Shown here: in pieces, positions 8,712 through 17,931 of the stretch | How positions within the stretch are numbered: position 1 is the first letter of the stretch | Layout: the number at the start of each line of letters is the position of its first letter | Origin: a virus | Virus record (IMG/VR): IMGVR_UViG_3300032287_002679 | Span: 1-38,108 of that record | DNA length: 38,108 nucleotides | Direction: 5' to 3' (one strand) | Position numbers and translations under genes: made by a program | Notes under the pieces: model-generated | What the model was told of the DNA's origin: nothing | Databases searched by the model: none | What the model saw: only the letters and a program-made list of their open reading frames with translations

Positions 8712-9556
8712 TGTATATAAAATGTCATTATATGCCCGCAGAAATGTTTGATCACCATATGAATGGAGACAAATATCTAAAAAATAAATCTATTAGTTTA
8801 TTTAATGACTATCCTTGTTCACAAGATGATATAAACAAAAATCCATATAATTTTTTAATCCTATCAGAACCAAATGAATTATTTGGATTACACGATTGGG
8901 CTAAAATGAACTATCAAGTTTTTAGTTGTATATTGACCTGGAATGAAGATATTTTAAATTCATGTCCTAATTCAGTTTTATTACCATATGGTATGTCTAA
9001 TAGATATTGTAGATTTTGGGATGAAAAAGCTGTAATACCTAAGTTTAGATATCCTGAACCTATAAATGATAAAAAATTTAATGTATCATTTTTATGTGGT
9101 AAAAAACATTTAGTTGAAGGTCATTTTTTAAGACATAATATTTTTAATAACAACAGTAAAATTACTATACCTACTAACTTTATATACTCCACAGAAGATA
9201 AACACCCATGGAATAATGGTAAAGATGTATGTTGGGAGAGTATGTTCCATATTGGAGTCGAAAATACTAAACATAATAATTTCTTTACAGAAAAAATAAC
9301 AGATGCATTTTTAACTAAAACCTTTCCCATATACTGGGGTTGCCCTAACTTAGGAAATTATTTTAATATGGATGGTGTTCTTACATTTGAGACTGTAGAT
9401 GAATTGGTGTCAATTATTAATAATTTAACTCCTGAGTTTTATGAATCTAAAAAAGAAGTTATGGAAGAAAATTTTCAATTAGCATTACATTACGGGAATT
9501 ATCTTCCAAGAGTAGTAGATATAATAAAAGAAATATGTCAATTAAATAATATATGA
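8711..9556 (+). CDS. GT10-like (fucosyltransferase-type) glycosyltransferase
   Basis: A 281-residue protein. The C-terminal half has the GT10 donor-site signature: FHIGVENTKHNNFFTEK followed by ITDAFLTKTFPIYWGCPN, at about residues 178-215. This matches the FxxxxEN...TEK..DA....PIYWG pattern of alpha-1,3-fucosyltransferases. The N-terminal half is divergent. GT10 enzymes use GDP-fucose or related donors, though the actual donor here is unproved. Overlaps: 1 base upstream, 4 bases downstream. Confidence 0.82.
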   Translation: MYIKCHYMPAEMFDHHMNGDKYLKNKSISLFNDYPCSQDDINKNPYNFLILSEPNELFGLHDWAKMNYQVFSCILTWNEDILNSCPNSVLLPYGMSNRYCRFWDEKAVIPKFRYPEPINDKKFNVSFLCGKKHLVEGHFLRHNIFNNNSKITIPTNFIYSTEDKHPWNNGKDVCWESMFHIGVENTKHNNFFTEKITDAFLTKTFPIYWGCPNLGNYFNMDGVLTFETVDELVSIINNLTPEFYESKKEVMEENFQLALHYGNYLPRVVDIIKEICQLNNI

Positions 9557-10905
9557 TAAAATTAGTTATATTTGATTTAGATGGAGTGTTAGTAGAAGCA
9601 AAACAAATACACTATGATGCTTTGAATAAAGCATTAGGTAAAAAATATGCTATATCTTGGGATGAACATTTGTCTACATATGATGGTTTAAAAACAAATC
9701 AAAAATTAAATATGTTAACTGAACAAAAAGGATTACCTAGAGAAAATCATAATCAAGTATGGAATGATAAACAAAAATATACTTTAGAAGCTCTTCAACA
9801 ACTACAACCAAATCTAACTTTACAATCAACATTTAGTACTTTAGTAAAAGAAAGATATAAAATTGCAGTATGTTCAAATAGTATCCGTAGAACAGTATTA
9901 ATAGTATTATCTAAATTAGGTATTATTGAATTCATTGATCTTATATTATCAAATGAAGATGTAAAACATAGTAAACCTCACCCAGAAATGTATTGGAGTA
10001 CAATGAGTACAATAGGTGTATTACCTGAAGAAACTTTAATAGTTGAAGATAGTCCTTATGGGTTATTAGCTGCTAGTAGAAGTAGAGCTCATATAATGAG
10101 AGTTGGGTCTCCAAAAGAAGTTTCTTATATTAATATATCTAAACATTTAATTAAAGAAAAAATGAATAACATTCCTAAATGGAAAGATGAGAAACTAAAT
10201 GTACTAATACCAATGGCAGGGGCTGGAAGTAGATTTGAACAAGCTGGGTATACATTTCCTAAACCCTTGATTGATGTTAGAAATAAACCTATGATTCAAG
10301 TTGTCGTAGAAAATTTAAACATTGATGCTAACTTTATCTATATAGTCCAGAAAAAACATAGAGAAAAATATAATTTAGATACACTTTTAAATCTTATTAC
10401 TCCTGGGTGTAAAGTAGTGGAAGTAGACGAAGTAACTGAAGGAGCAGCATGTACTGCTTTATTAGCTAAAGAATATATTAATACAGACTCTCCATTATTC
10501 TTTGCCAATTCAGATCAATTTGTAGAATGGGATTCAAATGAATTCATGTATAAAATGAATGAGACAAATGCTGATGGAGGTATAGTCACATTTACAGCTA
10601 CACATCCAAAATGGTCATTTGCTAAAATAGATGAAAAAGGATTAGTGACTGAAGTAGCTGAAAAGAATCCAATTTCAGATATAGCAACTGTAGGCTATTA
10701 TTATTGGAAACACGGTTCTGATTTTATTAAATATGCAGAACAAATGATTGATAAAAATATTCGTGTAAATAATGAATTTTACGTTTGTCCTGTATTTAAT
10801 CAAGCAATTGAAGATAACAAACAAATCAGAACATTTAATGTTAAAGGAATGTGGGGGTTAGGAACTCCTGAAGATTTAAAAAACTATTTAGAAAATTATA
10901 AATAA
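9553..10905 (+). CDS. HAD phosphatase fused to sugar/polyol-phosphate nucleotidyltransferase
   Basis: A 450-residue two-domain enzyme. Residues 1 to about 200 are a HAD phosphatase: FDLDGVL with Asp8 and Asp10, CSNS (motif II), KPHPEMY (motif III lysine) and VEDSPYGLLAA (motif IV). Residues from about 214 are a nucleotidyltransferase: LIPMAGAGSRF (GxGxR-type NTP loop), FPKPLIDV, then FFANSDQFV (acidic metal site). Such an enzyme could prepare an activated sugar or polyol donor and remove a phosphate in the same pathway. It sits in the glycan block and probably feeds its glycosyltransferases; the substrate cannot be told. Confidence 0.88.
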   Translation: MIKLVIFDLDGVLVEAKQIHYDALNKALGKKYAISWDEHLSTYDGLKTNQKLNMLTEQKGLPRENHNQVWNDKQKYTLEALQQLQPNLTLQSTFSTLVKERYKIAVCSNSIRRTVLIVLSKLGIIEFIDLILSNEDVKHSKPHPEMYWSTMSTIGVLPEETLIVEDSPYGLLAASRSRAHIMRVGSPKEVSYINISKHLIKEKMNNIPKWKDEKLNVLIPMAGAGSRFEQAGYTFPKPLIDVRNKPMIQVVVENLNIDANFIYIVQKKHREKYNLDTLLNLITPGCKVVEVDEVTEGAACTALLAKEYINTDSPLFFANSDQFVEWDSNEFMYKMNETNADGGIVTFTATHPKWSFAKIDEKGLVTEVAEKNPISDIATVGYYYWKHGSDFIKYAEQMIDKNIRVNNEFYVCPVFNQAIEDNKQIRTFNVKGMWGLGTPEDLKNYLENYK

Positions 10906-10908
10906 ATT

Positions 10909-11595
10909 ATGGAAAATTTAAATTCATACCTACATATGCTGGATGCATCATATGCTATAGGAACAGGAAACCACCCAGAACACAATCCAAATCCTAAATA
11001 TTGGGATTTACTTTTAGGTGATATTAAAATTGCCCCTGAAAAGTGGGAAGGAAAAAAAGCTTTAGACTTCGGTTGTGGTCAAGGAAGAAATGTTACTAAT
11101 TTACTATCATTATCAAACTGGGAGAGAGTAGATGGTATAGATATAAGCGCAAGAAACATTGAATCATGTAAAAAGGAGTATGCAGATTTAAACTCAAATT
11201 TTTATAAAAACAATGGAAAAGATTTATCAGATCTAAATAATAATGAATATGATTTTGTTATGAGTACTATTGTATTTCAACATATATGTGTTCATGAATT
11301 AAGATATAAATTAAAAGAAGAAATATATCGAGTGTTAAAACCTAATGGATTATTTTCATTTCAAATGGGTTACGGTGATATCTCTTTTACAGGACATACT
11401 AAACCTAGAGATTATTTTGAGAATGGATATGATGCTGAAAATTCTAATGGAAGTAATGATGTTAGAGTGACTAACGCTGATTATCTAGTTCAAGATTTAA
11501 ATAAAATAGGATTTAAAGATGTAACATATTCGATAGAAGAACCATGGGAAGATACTGGTCATCCTAATTGGATATATGTTAAATGTTACAAATAA
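10909..11595 (+). CDS. SAM-dependent methyltransferase, class I
   Basis: A 228-residue protein. Motif I is ALDFGCGQGRN, followed by VDGIDIS (acidic end of strand 2), YDFVMSTIVFQHI (motif IV) and EIYRVLKPNGLFSFQMG. These are standard class I methyltransferase motifs of the Methyltransf_11/25 type. It is not closely similar to the smaller methyltransferase upstream in this block, so the two may modify different positions. It starts 3 bases after the HAD-nucleotidyltransferase. Confidence 0.87.
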   Translation: MENLNSYLHMLDASYAIGTGNHPEHNPNPKYWDLLLGDIKIAPEKWEGKKALDFGCGQGRNVTNLLSLSNWERVDGIDISARNIESCKKEYADLNSNFYKNNGKDLSDLNNNEYDFVMSTIVFQHICVHELRYKLKEEIYRVLKPNGLFSFQMGYGDISFTGHTKPRDYFENGYDAENSNGSNDVRVTNADYLVQDLNKIGFKDVTYSIEEPWEDTGHPNWIYVKCYK

Positions 11596-11603
11596 AAGTA
11601 TAA

Positions 11604-12464
11604 ATGAATACTTGTATATTTACTACTCACACTACTTTAGATTTAAAACACGCTGATTATAGTTTAAAAGCGTTATTGGCACTTCAAACTAATAATATAA
11701 TATGGGATAATTTTATTATTTATAACACTCATGGACATGAATTATCTAATAGTAATATTATTGATTTAATTGAAAAACATGATATTAAAAACTATGTTAA
11801 AGACATTTTAATATTTCCTTATGATCCTGAAACCAATAAAAAGAATTTACTACAGGATATAAGAAATTGGTTTGATATAGGATTATCTCTTAAACTACAA
11901 AATACACCAGGTAAAATACTTTGGCTAAAATCAGATTATTGTGTCTCAAATAATTTTAACAAAATATTTTTGGAACATAATATTCCTAATTGTATGTGGT
12001 CACTCCCAACATTAGGAGCAAAACAAAAAATTAGTTATGATCAAATTTTAACTAAATTAAATTTGTCTGAATTTACTCCATCTGATTTTGAAACATATTA
12101 TAGAGGAGGAGATAATTATAATAATGATTTACCTAATGGAGAAGTATCTCCTAATGGAGAAATGGATTATCATTCATCTATAAATTATGTCTCTCATAAT
12201 TACATTCATGATTTTAATTTACATGTTATATCTAATGATATTTTAGAGTTAGGTAGAGAAATAGCTTACCATCCTCAAGTATTTGATATGAACTCAACTT
12301 GGGGTGGACCTCATAATTTATTTTATGGATTGAAGCAAAATAGAGTACACTTTAGTGGTGAATATAGAGCTTATGGTATCCATATGTTTCACGAAATAAT
12401 TTCTGAAAATAGATTGGAAGATCGAGGAGATAATCGTAAATTACATATAGGGGAAAAATATTAA
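11604..12464 (+). CDS. Putative GT-A-like glycosyltransferase
   Basis: A 286-residue protein I cannot place in a named family. ILWLKSDYCVS, at about residues 109-119, looks like a GT-A DxD-type site (here SDY). The N-terminus (CIFTTHTTLDLKHADYSLKALLAL) resembles the start of GT-A sugar transferases. It contains the short repeat PNGEVSPNGEM. Context in the glycan block supports a sugar-transfer role, but this is inference. Confidence 0.55.
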   Translation: MNTCIFTTHTTLDLKHADYSLKALLALQTNNIIWDNFIIYNTHGHELSNSNIIDLIEKHDIKNYVKDILIFPYDPETNKKNLLQDIRNWFDIGLSLKLQNTPGKILWLKSDYCVSNNFNKIFLEHNIPNCMWSLPTLGAKQKISYDQILTKLNLSEFTPSDFETYYRGGDNYNNDLPNGEVSPNGEMDYHSSINYVSHNYIHDFNLHVISNDILELGREIAYHPQVFDMNSTWGGPHNLFYGLKQNRVHFSGEYRAYGIHMFHEIISENRLEDRGDNRKLHIGEKY

Positions 12465-12465
12465 A

Positions 12466-12900
12466 ATGATATATATTTCACATAGAGGAAACATAAATGG
12501 TAGGTTTGAATCGTATGAAAACGAGCCAAATTATATTGATAAAGCAATTGATGAGAGATTTGATGTTGAAGTTGATGTGTGGTACGTTGGTGGTGTATTT
12601 TATTTAGGGCATGATGCACCTATGTACGGATTAGACTTTGATTGGTTGAACAAAAGACGTTATCATTTGTGGATTCATTGTAAAAATACAGAAGCTCTTT
12701 CTTTTTTCAATTCAACAAAGTTTCATTACTTTTGGCATGAGAATGATACTGCTACTTTAACATCACAAGGATTTATATGGGCTTTTCCAGGAAAACAACC
12801 CATTAATGATAGTATAGCTGTGATGCCGGAAATACACAATGATGATGTTTCTAAATGTTTAGGAATTTGTAGTGATTATATTCAAAATTATAAAAAATGA
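12466..12900 (+). CDS. Glycerophosphodiester phosphodiesterase/PI-PLC-like protein
   Basis: A 144-residue protein. ISHRGNINGR followed by YIDKAIDERFDVEVDVWYVGGVFYLGHD matches the first catalytic strands of GDPD enzymes: the HRG motif, the ExD metal pair and a later GHD. Full GDPD barrels are about 240 residues, so this is a half-length version of a type I recall from capsule and LPS loci. It may cut or remodel a phosphodiester linkage in a glycan. It overlaps the next gene by 4 bases. Confidence 0.72.
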   Translation: MIYISHRGNINGRFESYENEPNYIDKAIDERFDVEVDVWYVGGVFYLGHDAPMYGLDFDWLNKRRYHLWIHCKNTEALSFFNSTKFHYFWHENDTATLTSQGFIWAFPGKQPINDSIAVMPEIHNDDVSKCLGICSDYIQNYKK

Positions 12901-13610
12901 AAATTGCTATTTGTATAAGTGGACAAGCTAGAAATTTTAAACAAAGCTATTTAGGTTTAAAAGAATATTTTTTAGATAAATATAATTGTGATGTATATTT
13001 TCATACTTGGAATTCTACTTATTTTGAATCAACTAATTTTGGATTTGGGAATACTAAATATTCTTTAACAGATAATGATTATAACAATCTTATTCAACTG
13101 TATCAACCTAAAAAATATGATATAGAAAAACCGATATTATTTGATGCTAGTGGTTATAAATGTCCTATTTGGAGACAACCACTAAATAATACTTTAAGTA
13201 TGTTTTACTCAATTTATAAGTCAATTCAATTGATTGAAGAAACATATGACTATGTTGTTAGAACAAGATTTGATATAGATTATTCTAAATTTAATTTGGA
13301 ATTTCCTCAAGAAGGTATTATATTACCTGAGTGGAATACAGATATTAGAGTTAAAAATAGAGGATATTATGATGTATTTGCTATAGGTAAACAACATGAT
13401 ATGAACATATACTCAGAAGTATTTTCAAATATTATATCTTACGTCACAAATGATGAACAATTTCTTAATTCCTTATCAGGAGGATGGCCAGGACAAGATT
13501 CACCATTAAGAAATGAATACTTATTAAAATGGCAACTAATAAAAAATAATACTAAAGTTAAAATAATACCTACATTAGAAGAAAAATCAGATGTTGGTTT
13601 AATTAGATAA
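12897..13610 (+). CDS. Putative glycosyltransferase (GT-A-like)
   Basis: A 237-residue protein beginning KIAICISGQARNFKQSYLGL and VYFHTWNST, a pattern seen in a family of uncharacterised LPS/capsule proteins. YVVRTRFDIDYS contains a DxD-type motif (DID) in a typical GT-A position. No membrane segment. Same operon as its neighbours. Confidence 0.62.
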   Translation: MKIAICISGQARNFKQSYLGLKEYFLDKYNCDVYFHTWNSTYFESTNFGFGNTKYSLTDNDYNNLIQLYQPKKYDIEKPILFDASGYKCPIWRQPLNNTLSMFYSIYKSIQLIEETYDYVVRTRFDIDYSKFNLEFPQEGIILPEWNTDIRVKNRGYYDVFAIGKQHDMNIYSEVFSNIISYVTNDEQFLNSLSGGWPGQDSPLRNEYLLKWQLIKNNTKVKIIPTLEEKSDVGLIR

Positions 13611-13611
13611 T

Positions 13612-14523
13612 ATGAAAGGAGTTATAACTATATTTGCTTTACCTCAAGAATTAGAAGATTTAGCTTTAACACTATATAATCTAAAAAGAAATTCTATTTA
13701 CTTAGATAATTCAATTAAATATAAAGTAGATATCACTATGTGTTTATCTGATGAATTAACTAATTGGAATGAAACTAAATTGCCCAAAGAATATATTAAA
13801 GAAAGAACTGAGGAATTAGTGACTAAATTCTTAGACTGGTGTGAATGGAAATTAATGTGGAGTGAAGAAAATATATTGGGGTGTGTATCCCAAAGAAGAT
13901 ATAGTCTAAATAATAACCCAGATGTTGATTTTTTTATATGGTTAGATTGTGATTTTATATTTAAAGACACTACTTTAAGTTACATGATATCCGCTTACCA
14001 AACAATAAAAGAATCAAATATTGATATGTTTATACTTACTCCTCAATTTGTAAGACAATGGGATACATCATGGGATATATTAGTCAATAAAAACTTTTTA
14101 AATCACCCATTATATTACCATGAATCATCAGATGTTTATATTGATACTCTTCATCAAATAGATGAAATCAAACTTAAACAAATTAATGATATTAAATTTG
14201 CAGGAGGATGGTTTACATTAATATCAAGTAAATTACTTCAAAAAACAACTATTCCGGAGTCATTAGGACACTATGGGTTAGAAGATAATTTTGTTATAGA
14301 ATGTTCTAAAATATTAAAACATAAAGGAGAAAACATATCTCAATTTATATTAGAAGAACTTGTTATTGGTGAAAGTTATATTCATAGACCAAATGAGACT
14401 ATTAAAAAATACATATCCAATATAAATAAAAAAGATGAGTTTACTAAAATAGCTCATAGTAATTTTCCAATAGAAATTAAAAAATTTTATGAAAGAAGTA
14501 ACAGTAGTACTTACAGCTTGTAA
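13612..14523 (+). CDS. Putative GT2-like glycosyltransferase
   Basis: A 303-residue protein. FFIWLDCDFIF gives a clear DxD motif after a GT-A-like N-terminal half, and GGWFTLISSKLL followed by HYGLEDNFVIECS resembles the acceptor-side GG...ED motif of GT2 enzymes. Its 3' end overlaps the next gene by 35 bases, the longest overlap in this block. Confidence 0.7.
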   Translation: MKGVITIFALPQELEDLALTLYNLKRNSIYLDNSIKYKVDITMCLSDELTNWNETKLPKEYIKERTEELVTKFLDWCEWKLMWSEENILGCVSQRRYSLNNNPDVDFFIWLDCDFIFKDTTLSYMISAYQTIKESNIDMFILTPQFVRQWDTSWDILVNKNFLNHPLYYHESSDVYIDTLHQIDEIKLKQINDIKFAGGWFTLISSKLLQKTTIPESLGHYGLEDNFVIECSKILKHKGENISQFILEELVIGESYIHRPNETIKKYISNINKKDEFTKIAHSNFPIEIKKFYERSNSSTYSL

Positions 14524-15178
14524 TAGAGCAGATTTATTAGAAAAAACATTGGATAGCTTTTTTAAAATGAATACATATCCAATTAAAAGATTTATTATTA
14601 TAGATGATGGAATGAATTTTGGTTGTAATGATTTTGTAAAAATAAAATATGAATTTCCAATAGAATTAATATATAATAATCCTAAATTATTTCAAATAAA
14701 ATCTATAGATAAAGCATACTCTCTAGTAGATACTGAATATATATTTCACATGGAAGAAGATTGGGAATTTATCAAACCAGAATTTATTGAAGATTCTTTA
14801 GCTGTATTAGAAGCTGATCCAAATATATTACAAATATGGCTAAGAGGAATAGATGATACAACATTACCCCACCCCTGGTATCCTGACGTGTATGAAGTTA
14901 ATCAGAAACAACTAGTAATGAATCATCAAACAGAAATGTGGGGAGGAATTAGCTTTAATCCAGGGTTAAATAGATTAAATGATTGGAAATCATTTCCTGA
15001 AGGATATAATGGATGTGAAAGAATAACACCTGCTGAACAAAGTGGTGGAGTAACACTTGAATGTGATGTGTCAGTCGAATATATAAAAAGAGGAAGAATA
15101 ACTATGAGATTCATTGAATCTTATGTAAGACATATAGGATGGGGAAGACATATAGTTGATGGAATTAATGGTAAATAA
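14489..15178 (+). CDS. GT2-like glycosyltransferase
   Basis: A 229-residue protein starting TVVLTACNRADLLEKTLDSFF, the classical GT2 opening, with FIIIDDG (nucleotide-binding acidic pair) and FHMEEDWEF (metal-binding acidic cluster in place of a simple DxD). The chosen ATG lies inside the previous gene, because the GT2 fold needs the residues from the start. The C-terminus includes FIESYVRHIGWGRH. Confidence 0.8.
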   Translation: MKEVTVVLTACNRADLLEKTLDSFFKMNTYPIKRFIIIDDGMNFGCNDFVKIKYEFPIELIYNNPKLFQIKSIDKAYSLVDTEYIFHMEEDWEFIKPEFIEDSLAVLEADPNILQIWLRGIDDTTLPHPWYPDVYEVNQKQLVMNHQTEMWGGISFNPGLNRLNDWKSFPEGYNGCERITPAEQSGGVTLECDVSVEYIKRGRITMRFIESYVRHIGWGRHIVDGINGK

Positions 15179-15183
15179 AAAAT

Positions 15184-16335
15184 ATGTATAAATTATCTGA
15201 TATATCAATTGTAATACCAAGTTATAATAATTTGGAATATTTAAAACTAGTTTATAAATCAATTAGAGACATATCTGAAGATATTGAATTGATTTTGTAT
15301 GATGATAGTAGTAGTGATGGTACTAAAGAATGGCTTCTAAGATTGAAAAATAAAGAAAATGATATAATTAAAATTTTTGATAGTAAAGTTGGTCATCCTG
15401 TCTTATATGATATGGGATTTAATCTAACTAAAAGAAAAATTATAGGAATCATGCATGCTGATATGATTGCACATAAAGATTTCTTTACTAATATATTAAA
15501 ACATATTAATTCTAATACTATTGTGTGTGGAATCTGTGCTGAACCTCCAATTCATCCTCCTGGAAATGAAAAATATATCTTGGATGCTGGTTTTTATCCT
15601 GAAGAATTTAACTTATCTATTTTTAATAATTTTTATGAAACTTTAAATAAAAATGAAATTAATAATGGAATATTTGCTCCTTGGTTTTTATTAAAAGAAG
15701 ATTATATTAAACTTTTGGGAAAACATGATACTTCATTTTTTTACTGTGAAGATGTTGATATATTTAATAGAATAGTAGTAGCAGGTTTAAATATAATACA
15801 AAGTAGGGATGCACTAGTATATCATTTTACTCAACGAGGTCATAAATTTGAAAAAGGAATTATAGGAAATATCCAACATGATTATCAAGATAGAGTTAAT
15901 AAAGATACAAGAAATTACATAAGAAAGTGGGGAAGTTTATATAAATTTAATACAGACCATCGCCCTATCCCTTCAGTAAAATATAATATTGGTTTTGTAG
16001 TGAATAATTGTAATATACAATTACTTGAAATATTAGAACCATGGTGTGATAATATTTACGTTGGTTGCGAAGTAGATTCATATATTGTTAAGGAACAATC
16101 TAATACTAAATTTAATTTAAAAGATAGAATTAGAATGGTTAGTGATAAAGATAAACCAAATGATATAATAATTGAATTTGACGCTACTAAATTAAACCAA
16201 AATAATTTTCAACTATTACAACAATTTCCTGAAATTATATCAGAATCGGGAGAAATAGGTGAATTTGAATTAGATATTTTTAATATTAAAATTAATAATA
16301 TTAAAACATATGAGCATAATTTAATATATTTATAA
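15184..16335 (+). CDS. GT2 glycosyltransferase with extra C-terminal domain
   Basis: A 383-residue protein. Residues 1 to about 240 are a GT2 domain: SIVIPSYNNLEYLKLVYKSI, YDDSSSDGT, IGIMHADMIAH (DxD equivalent HAD) and FFYCEDVDIFNR (ED catalytic-base motif). The last 120 residues (from about SVKYNIGFVV) are a separate alpha/beta region I do not recognise. It is the last gene of the glycan block; ClpP follows after 11 bases. Confidence 0.85.
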   Translation: MYKLSDISIVIPSYNNLEYLKLVYKSIRDISEDIELILYDDSSSDGTKEWLLRLKNKENDIIKIFDSKVGHPVLYDMGFNLTKRKIIGIMHADMIAHKDFFTNILKHINSNTIVCGICAEPPIHPPGNEKYILDAGFYPEEFNLSIFNNFYETLNKNEINNGIFAPWFLLKEDYIKLLGKHDTSFFYCEDVDIFNRIVVAGLNIIQSRDALVYHFTQRGHKFEKGIIGNIQHDYQDRVNKDTRNYIRKWGSLYKFNTDHRPIPSVKYNIGFVVNNCNIQLLEILEPWCDNIYVGCEVDSYIVKEQSNTKFNLKDRIRMVSDKDKPNDIIIEFDATKLNQNNFQLLQQFPEIISESGEIGEFELDIFNIKINNIKTYEHNLIYL

Positions 16336-16346
16336 GAAACTAGTTT

Positions 16347-16886
16347 ATGTCTTATTCTCGTCGTTCTAAACTTGATCCACTTAGCAGAATTATTACTTTA
16401 GGAGACATTAATGGAGATTATATTAATGATATTATTCAATTAATATATGAAATTAATGAAGAAGATATTAAAAAAACACAAACAGAACCAATAAAACTAA
16501 TAGTTAATTCATTTGGAGGAGAATTATATAGTGGACTTGCCTTAATAGATATAATTGATAACTCAAAAACTCCAATTTATACTATATGTCACGGCTCAGC
16601 TATGTCGATGGGATTAATAGTATATGTTGCGGGTCATTATAGAACAGCAAGTAAATATTCAACATTTATGTATCATGAAGCCTCGTATTCTATAGAAGGA
16701 AAAGTAGTATACCATAAACAAGAATTAAATGAGACAGAACGAATTGATAGTATATGTGATGATTATTTAATATCTAAAACTAAATTATCTAAAAAACAAT
16801 TAAATAAAATTAAAAACAACCAGTCTGATTGGTATTTTGATGCTAAAACAGCATTAGAATATGGGATAATAGACAAAATTGTGTAA
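16347..16886 (+). CDS. clpP: ClpP-family serine protease
   Basis: A 179-residue ClpP-like peptidase. The catalytic serine is Ser87 in GSAMSMG, the histidine is His110 in MYHEAS, and the aspartate is Asp161 in SDWYFDAKTALEYGIID, which aligns with the Asp of the E. coli triad. The oxyanion-side motif reads NSFGG instead of NSPGG. ClpP forms 14-subunit barrels fed by ClpX or ClpA. T4 and other phages use ClpP-like folds as prohead proteases, but the complete triad and position among non-structural genes favour a Clp-type peptidase. No ClpX is visible, so host ClpX is the likely partner. Confidence 0.9.
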   Translation: MSYSRRSKLDPLSRIITLGDINGDYINDIIQLIYEINEEDIKKTQTEPIKLIVNSFGGELYSGLALIDIIDNSKTPIYTICHGSAMSMGLIVYVAGHYRTASKYSTFMYHEASYSIEGKVVYHKQELNETERIDSICDDYLISKTKLSKKQLNKIKNNQSDWYFDAKTALEYGIIDKIV

Positions 16887-16908
16887 TATTTATACATAAA
16901 CATATACA

Positions 16909-17220
16909 ATGGCCGAAGTTAAACCTAAATTAAAAATATCAGTTAATAAAAACCCAACAAAAGAAGGTATAAAAGTACAATTTGTAATGCCTGAAGCAAT
17001 TGCTGGTGATTCAAAAGCAACTGTAACTCAAAAATTACAATCTAAATTAAATGCCGGCTTAAGCCAGTATGGTTTAACTATTAATCAAGATACAGATGTA
17101 CCTTATGCTAATGTTATTGGTTTTTTAATACCAATAGCCGACATTAAATTATTCATTAAAAAAGCAATTACCGAATCTACAGCTCAGCCTCCATCAAATG
17201 ATGAAACCCCTAAAGCATGA
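16909..17220 (+). CDS. Hypothetical protein
   Basis: A 103-residue protein with no recognised motif: a basic N-terminus (KPKLKISVNKNPTKEG), a middle with several short strands, and a Pro/Ser/Glu-rich tail. It is preceded by AATATTTATA, with AGACAAAAT 13-14 bases upstream, a weaker version of the repeated promoter motif seen elsewhere here. It overlaps the next gene by 4 bases (ATGA). Confidence 0.6.
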   Translation: MAEVKPKLKISVNKNPTKEGIKVQFVMPEAIAGDSKATVTQKLQSKLNAGLSQYGLTINQDTDVPYANVIGFLIPIADIKLFIKKAITESTAQPPSNDETPKA

Positions 17221-17516
17221 AACGCAAAATTCCAAAATTTAAAGCAGTATTATCAGAAGGAGAATCGTATGAAATGATGTTAAAAATTCCTGAATTAAAG
17301 AAAATTGTTCTTGAAGAAACATTATTTGCTATTAAAGAAGGAGTAGACAAAAAGAAAAAATCAACGTTATTGTTTGAATTAGTAGATTTAAATTATTATA
17401 TTGAATTAAAAAAAGATAATTGGAAATCATCTCTTGAAAATGTTTTAGAGTTTTATGTTGAAAGAGAAGATTATGATAAATGTGTTGAATGTAGAGATTT
17501 AATAAATAAATTGTAG
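17217..17516 (+). CDS. Hypothetical protein with C-terminal UVR-like helix pair
   Basis: A 99-residue helical protein. The last 30 residues, LEFYVEREDYDKCVECRDLINKL, resemble a UVR motif (the hydrophobic-E-Y-E-K-A-A-x-x-R-D-x-I helix of UvrB, UvrC and McsA). Here it probably acts as a small protein-interaction helix. A similar C-terminal pattern occurs in another small protein of this window, just before the tmRNA. Function unknown. Confidence 0.6.
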   Translation: MKRKIPKFKAVLSEGESYEMMLKIPELKKIVLEETLFAIKEGVDKKKKSTLLFELVDLNYYIELKKDNWKSSLENVLEFYVEREDYDKCVECRDLINKL

Positions 17517-17518
17517 TT

Positions 17519-17929
17519 ATGGAAAAAAATGAACAAGCTGATGGAATTAAAAAATCTATTGAAACTATTATAGGTACAAATACTATTCTAAAGCGTAAGA
17601 AAAAATCAGAAGAAGATATTCAAAGAGAACATTTTCTTAAAGTAATCCAATTAATGGATGAATTACAGGTTCGCTCAAATATTTTAAATGTTGATTTAAA
17701 GTTAAACTTTTATGATTATGACTCAAAATTCTATGAAATAATTGATAGAATGTTTATACTTCAATATGGTGAAGATATATGTGAGATTATTTTCTTTTAC
17801 GTTTATGAACGTTTAAATCCAGATGGTACAATAAATTCACTACAAGATCAAGAAGAGAATGAAATTATTCTTAATAATCCTTTTGAATTGTGGGATTTAA
17901 TAGATAAAATTAAAAAGAATAGAAAATAA
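17519..17929 (+). CDS. Conserved phage protein of unknown function
   Basis: A 136-residue acidic, helical protein. LMDELQVRSNILNVDLKLNFYDYDSKFYEIIDRMF and IIFFYVYERLNPDGTINSLQD resemble a conserved protein of T4-like cyanophages that I recall only as hypothetical. It is closely packed with its neighbours (2-base gaps). No catalytic residues can be assigned. Confidence 0.65.
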   Translation: MEKNEQADGIKKSIETIIGTNTILKRKKKSEEDIQREHFLKVIQLMDELQVRSNILNVDLKLNFYDYDSKFYEIIDRMFILQYGEDICEIIFFYVYERLNPDGTINSLQDQEENEIILNNPFELWDLIDKIKKNRK

Positions 17930-17931
17930 TT

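Noticed and set aside
12132-12163. Short direct repeat CCTAATGGAGAA
   Set aside because: Two copies inside a coding region that encode PNGE twice; too short and in-frame to suggest more than local slippage.
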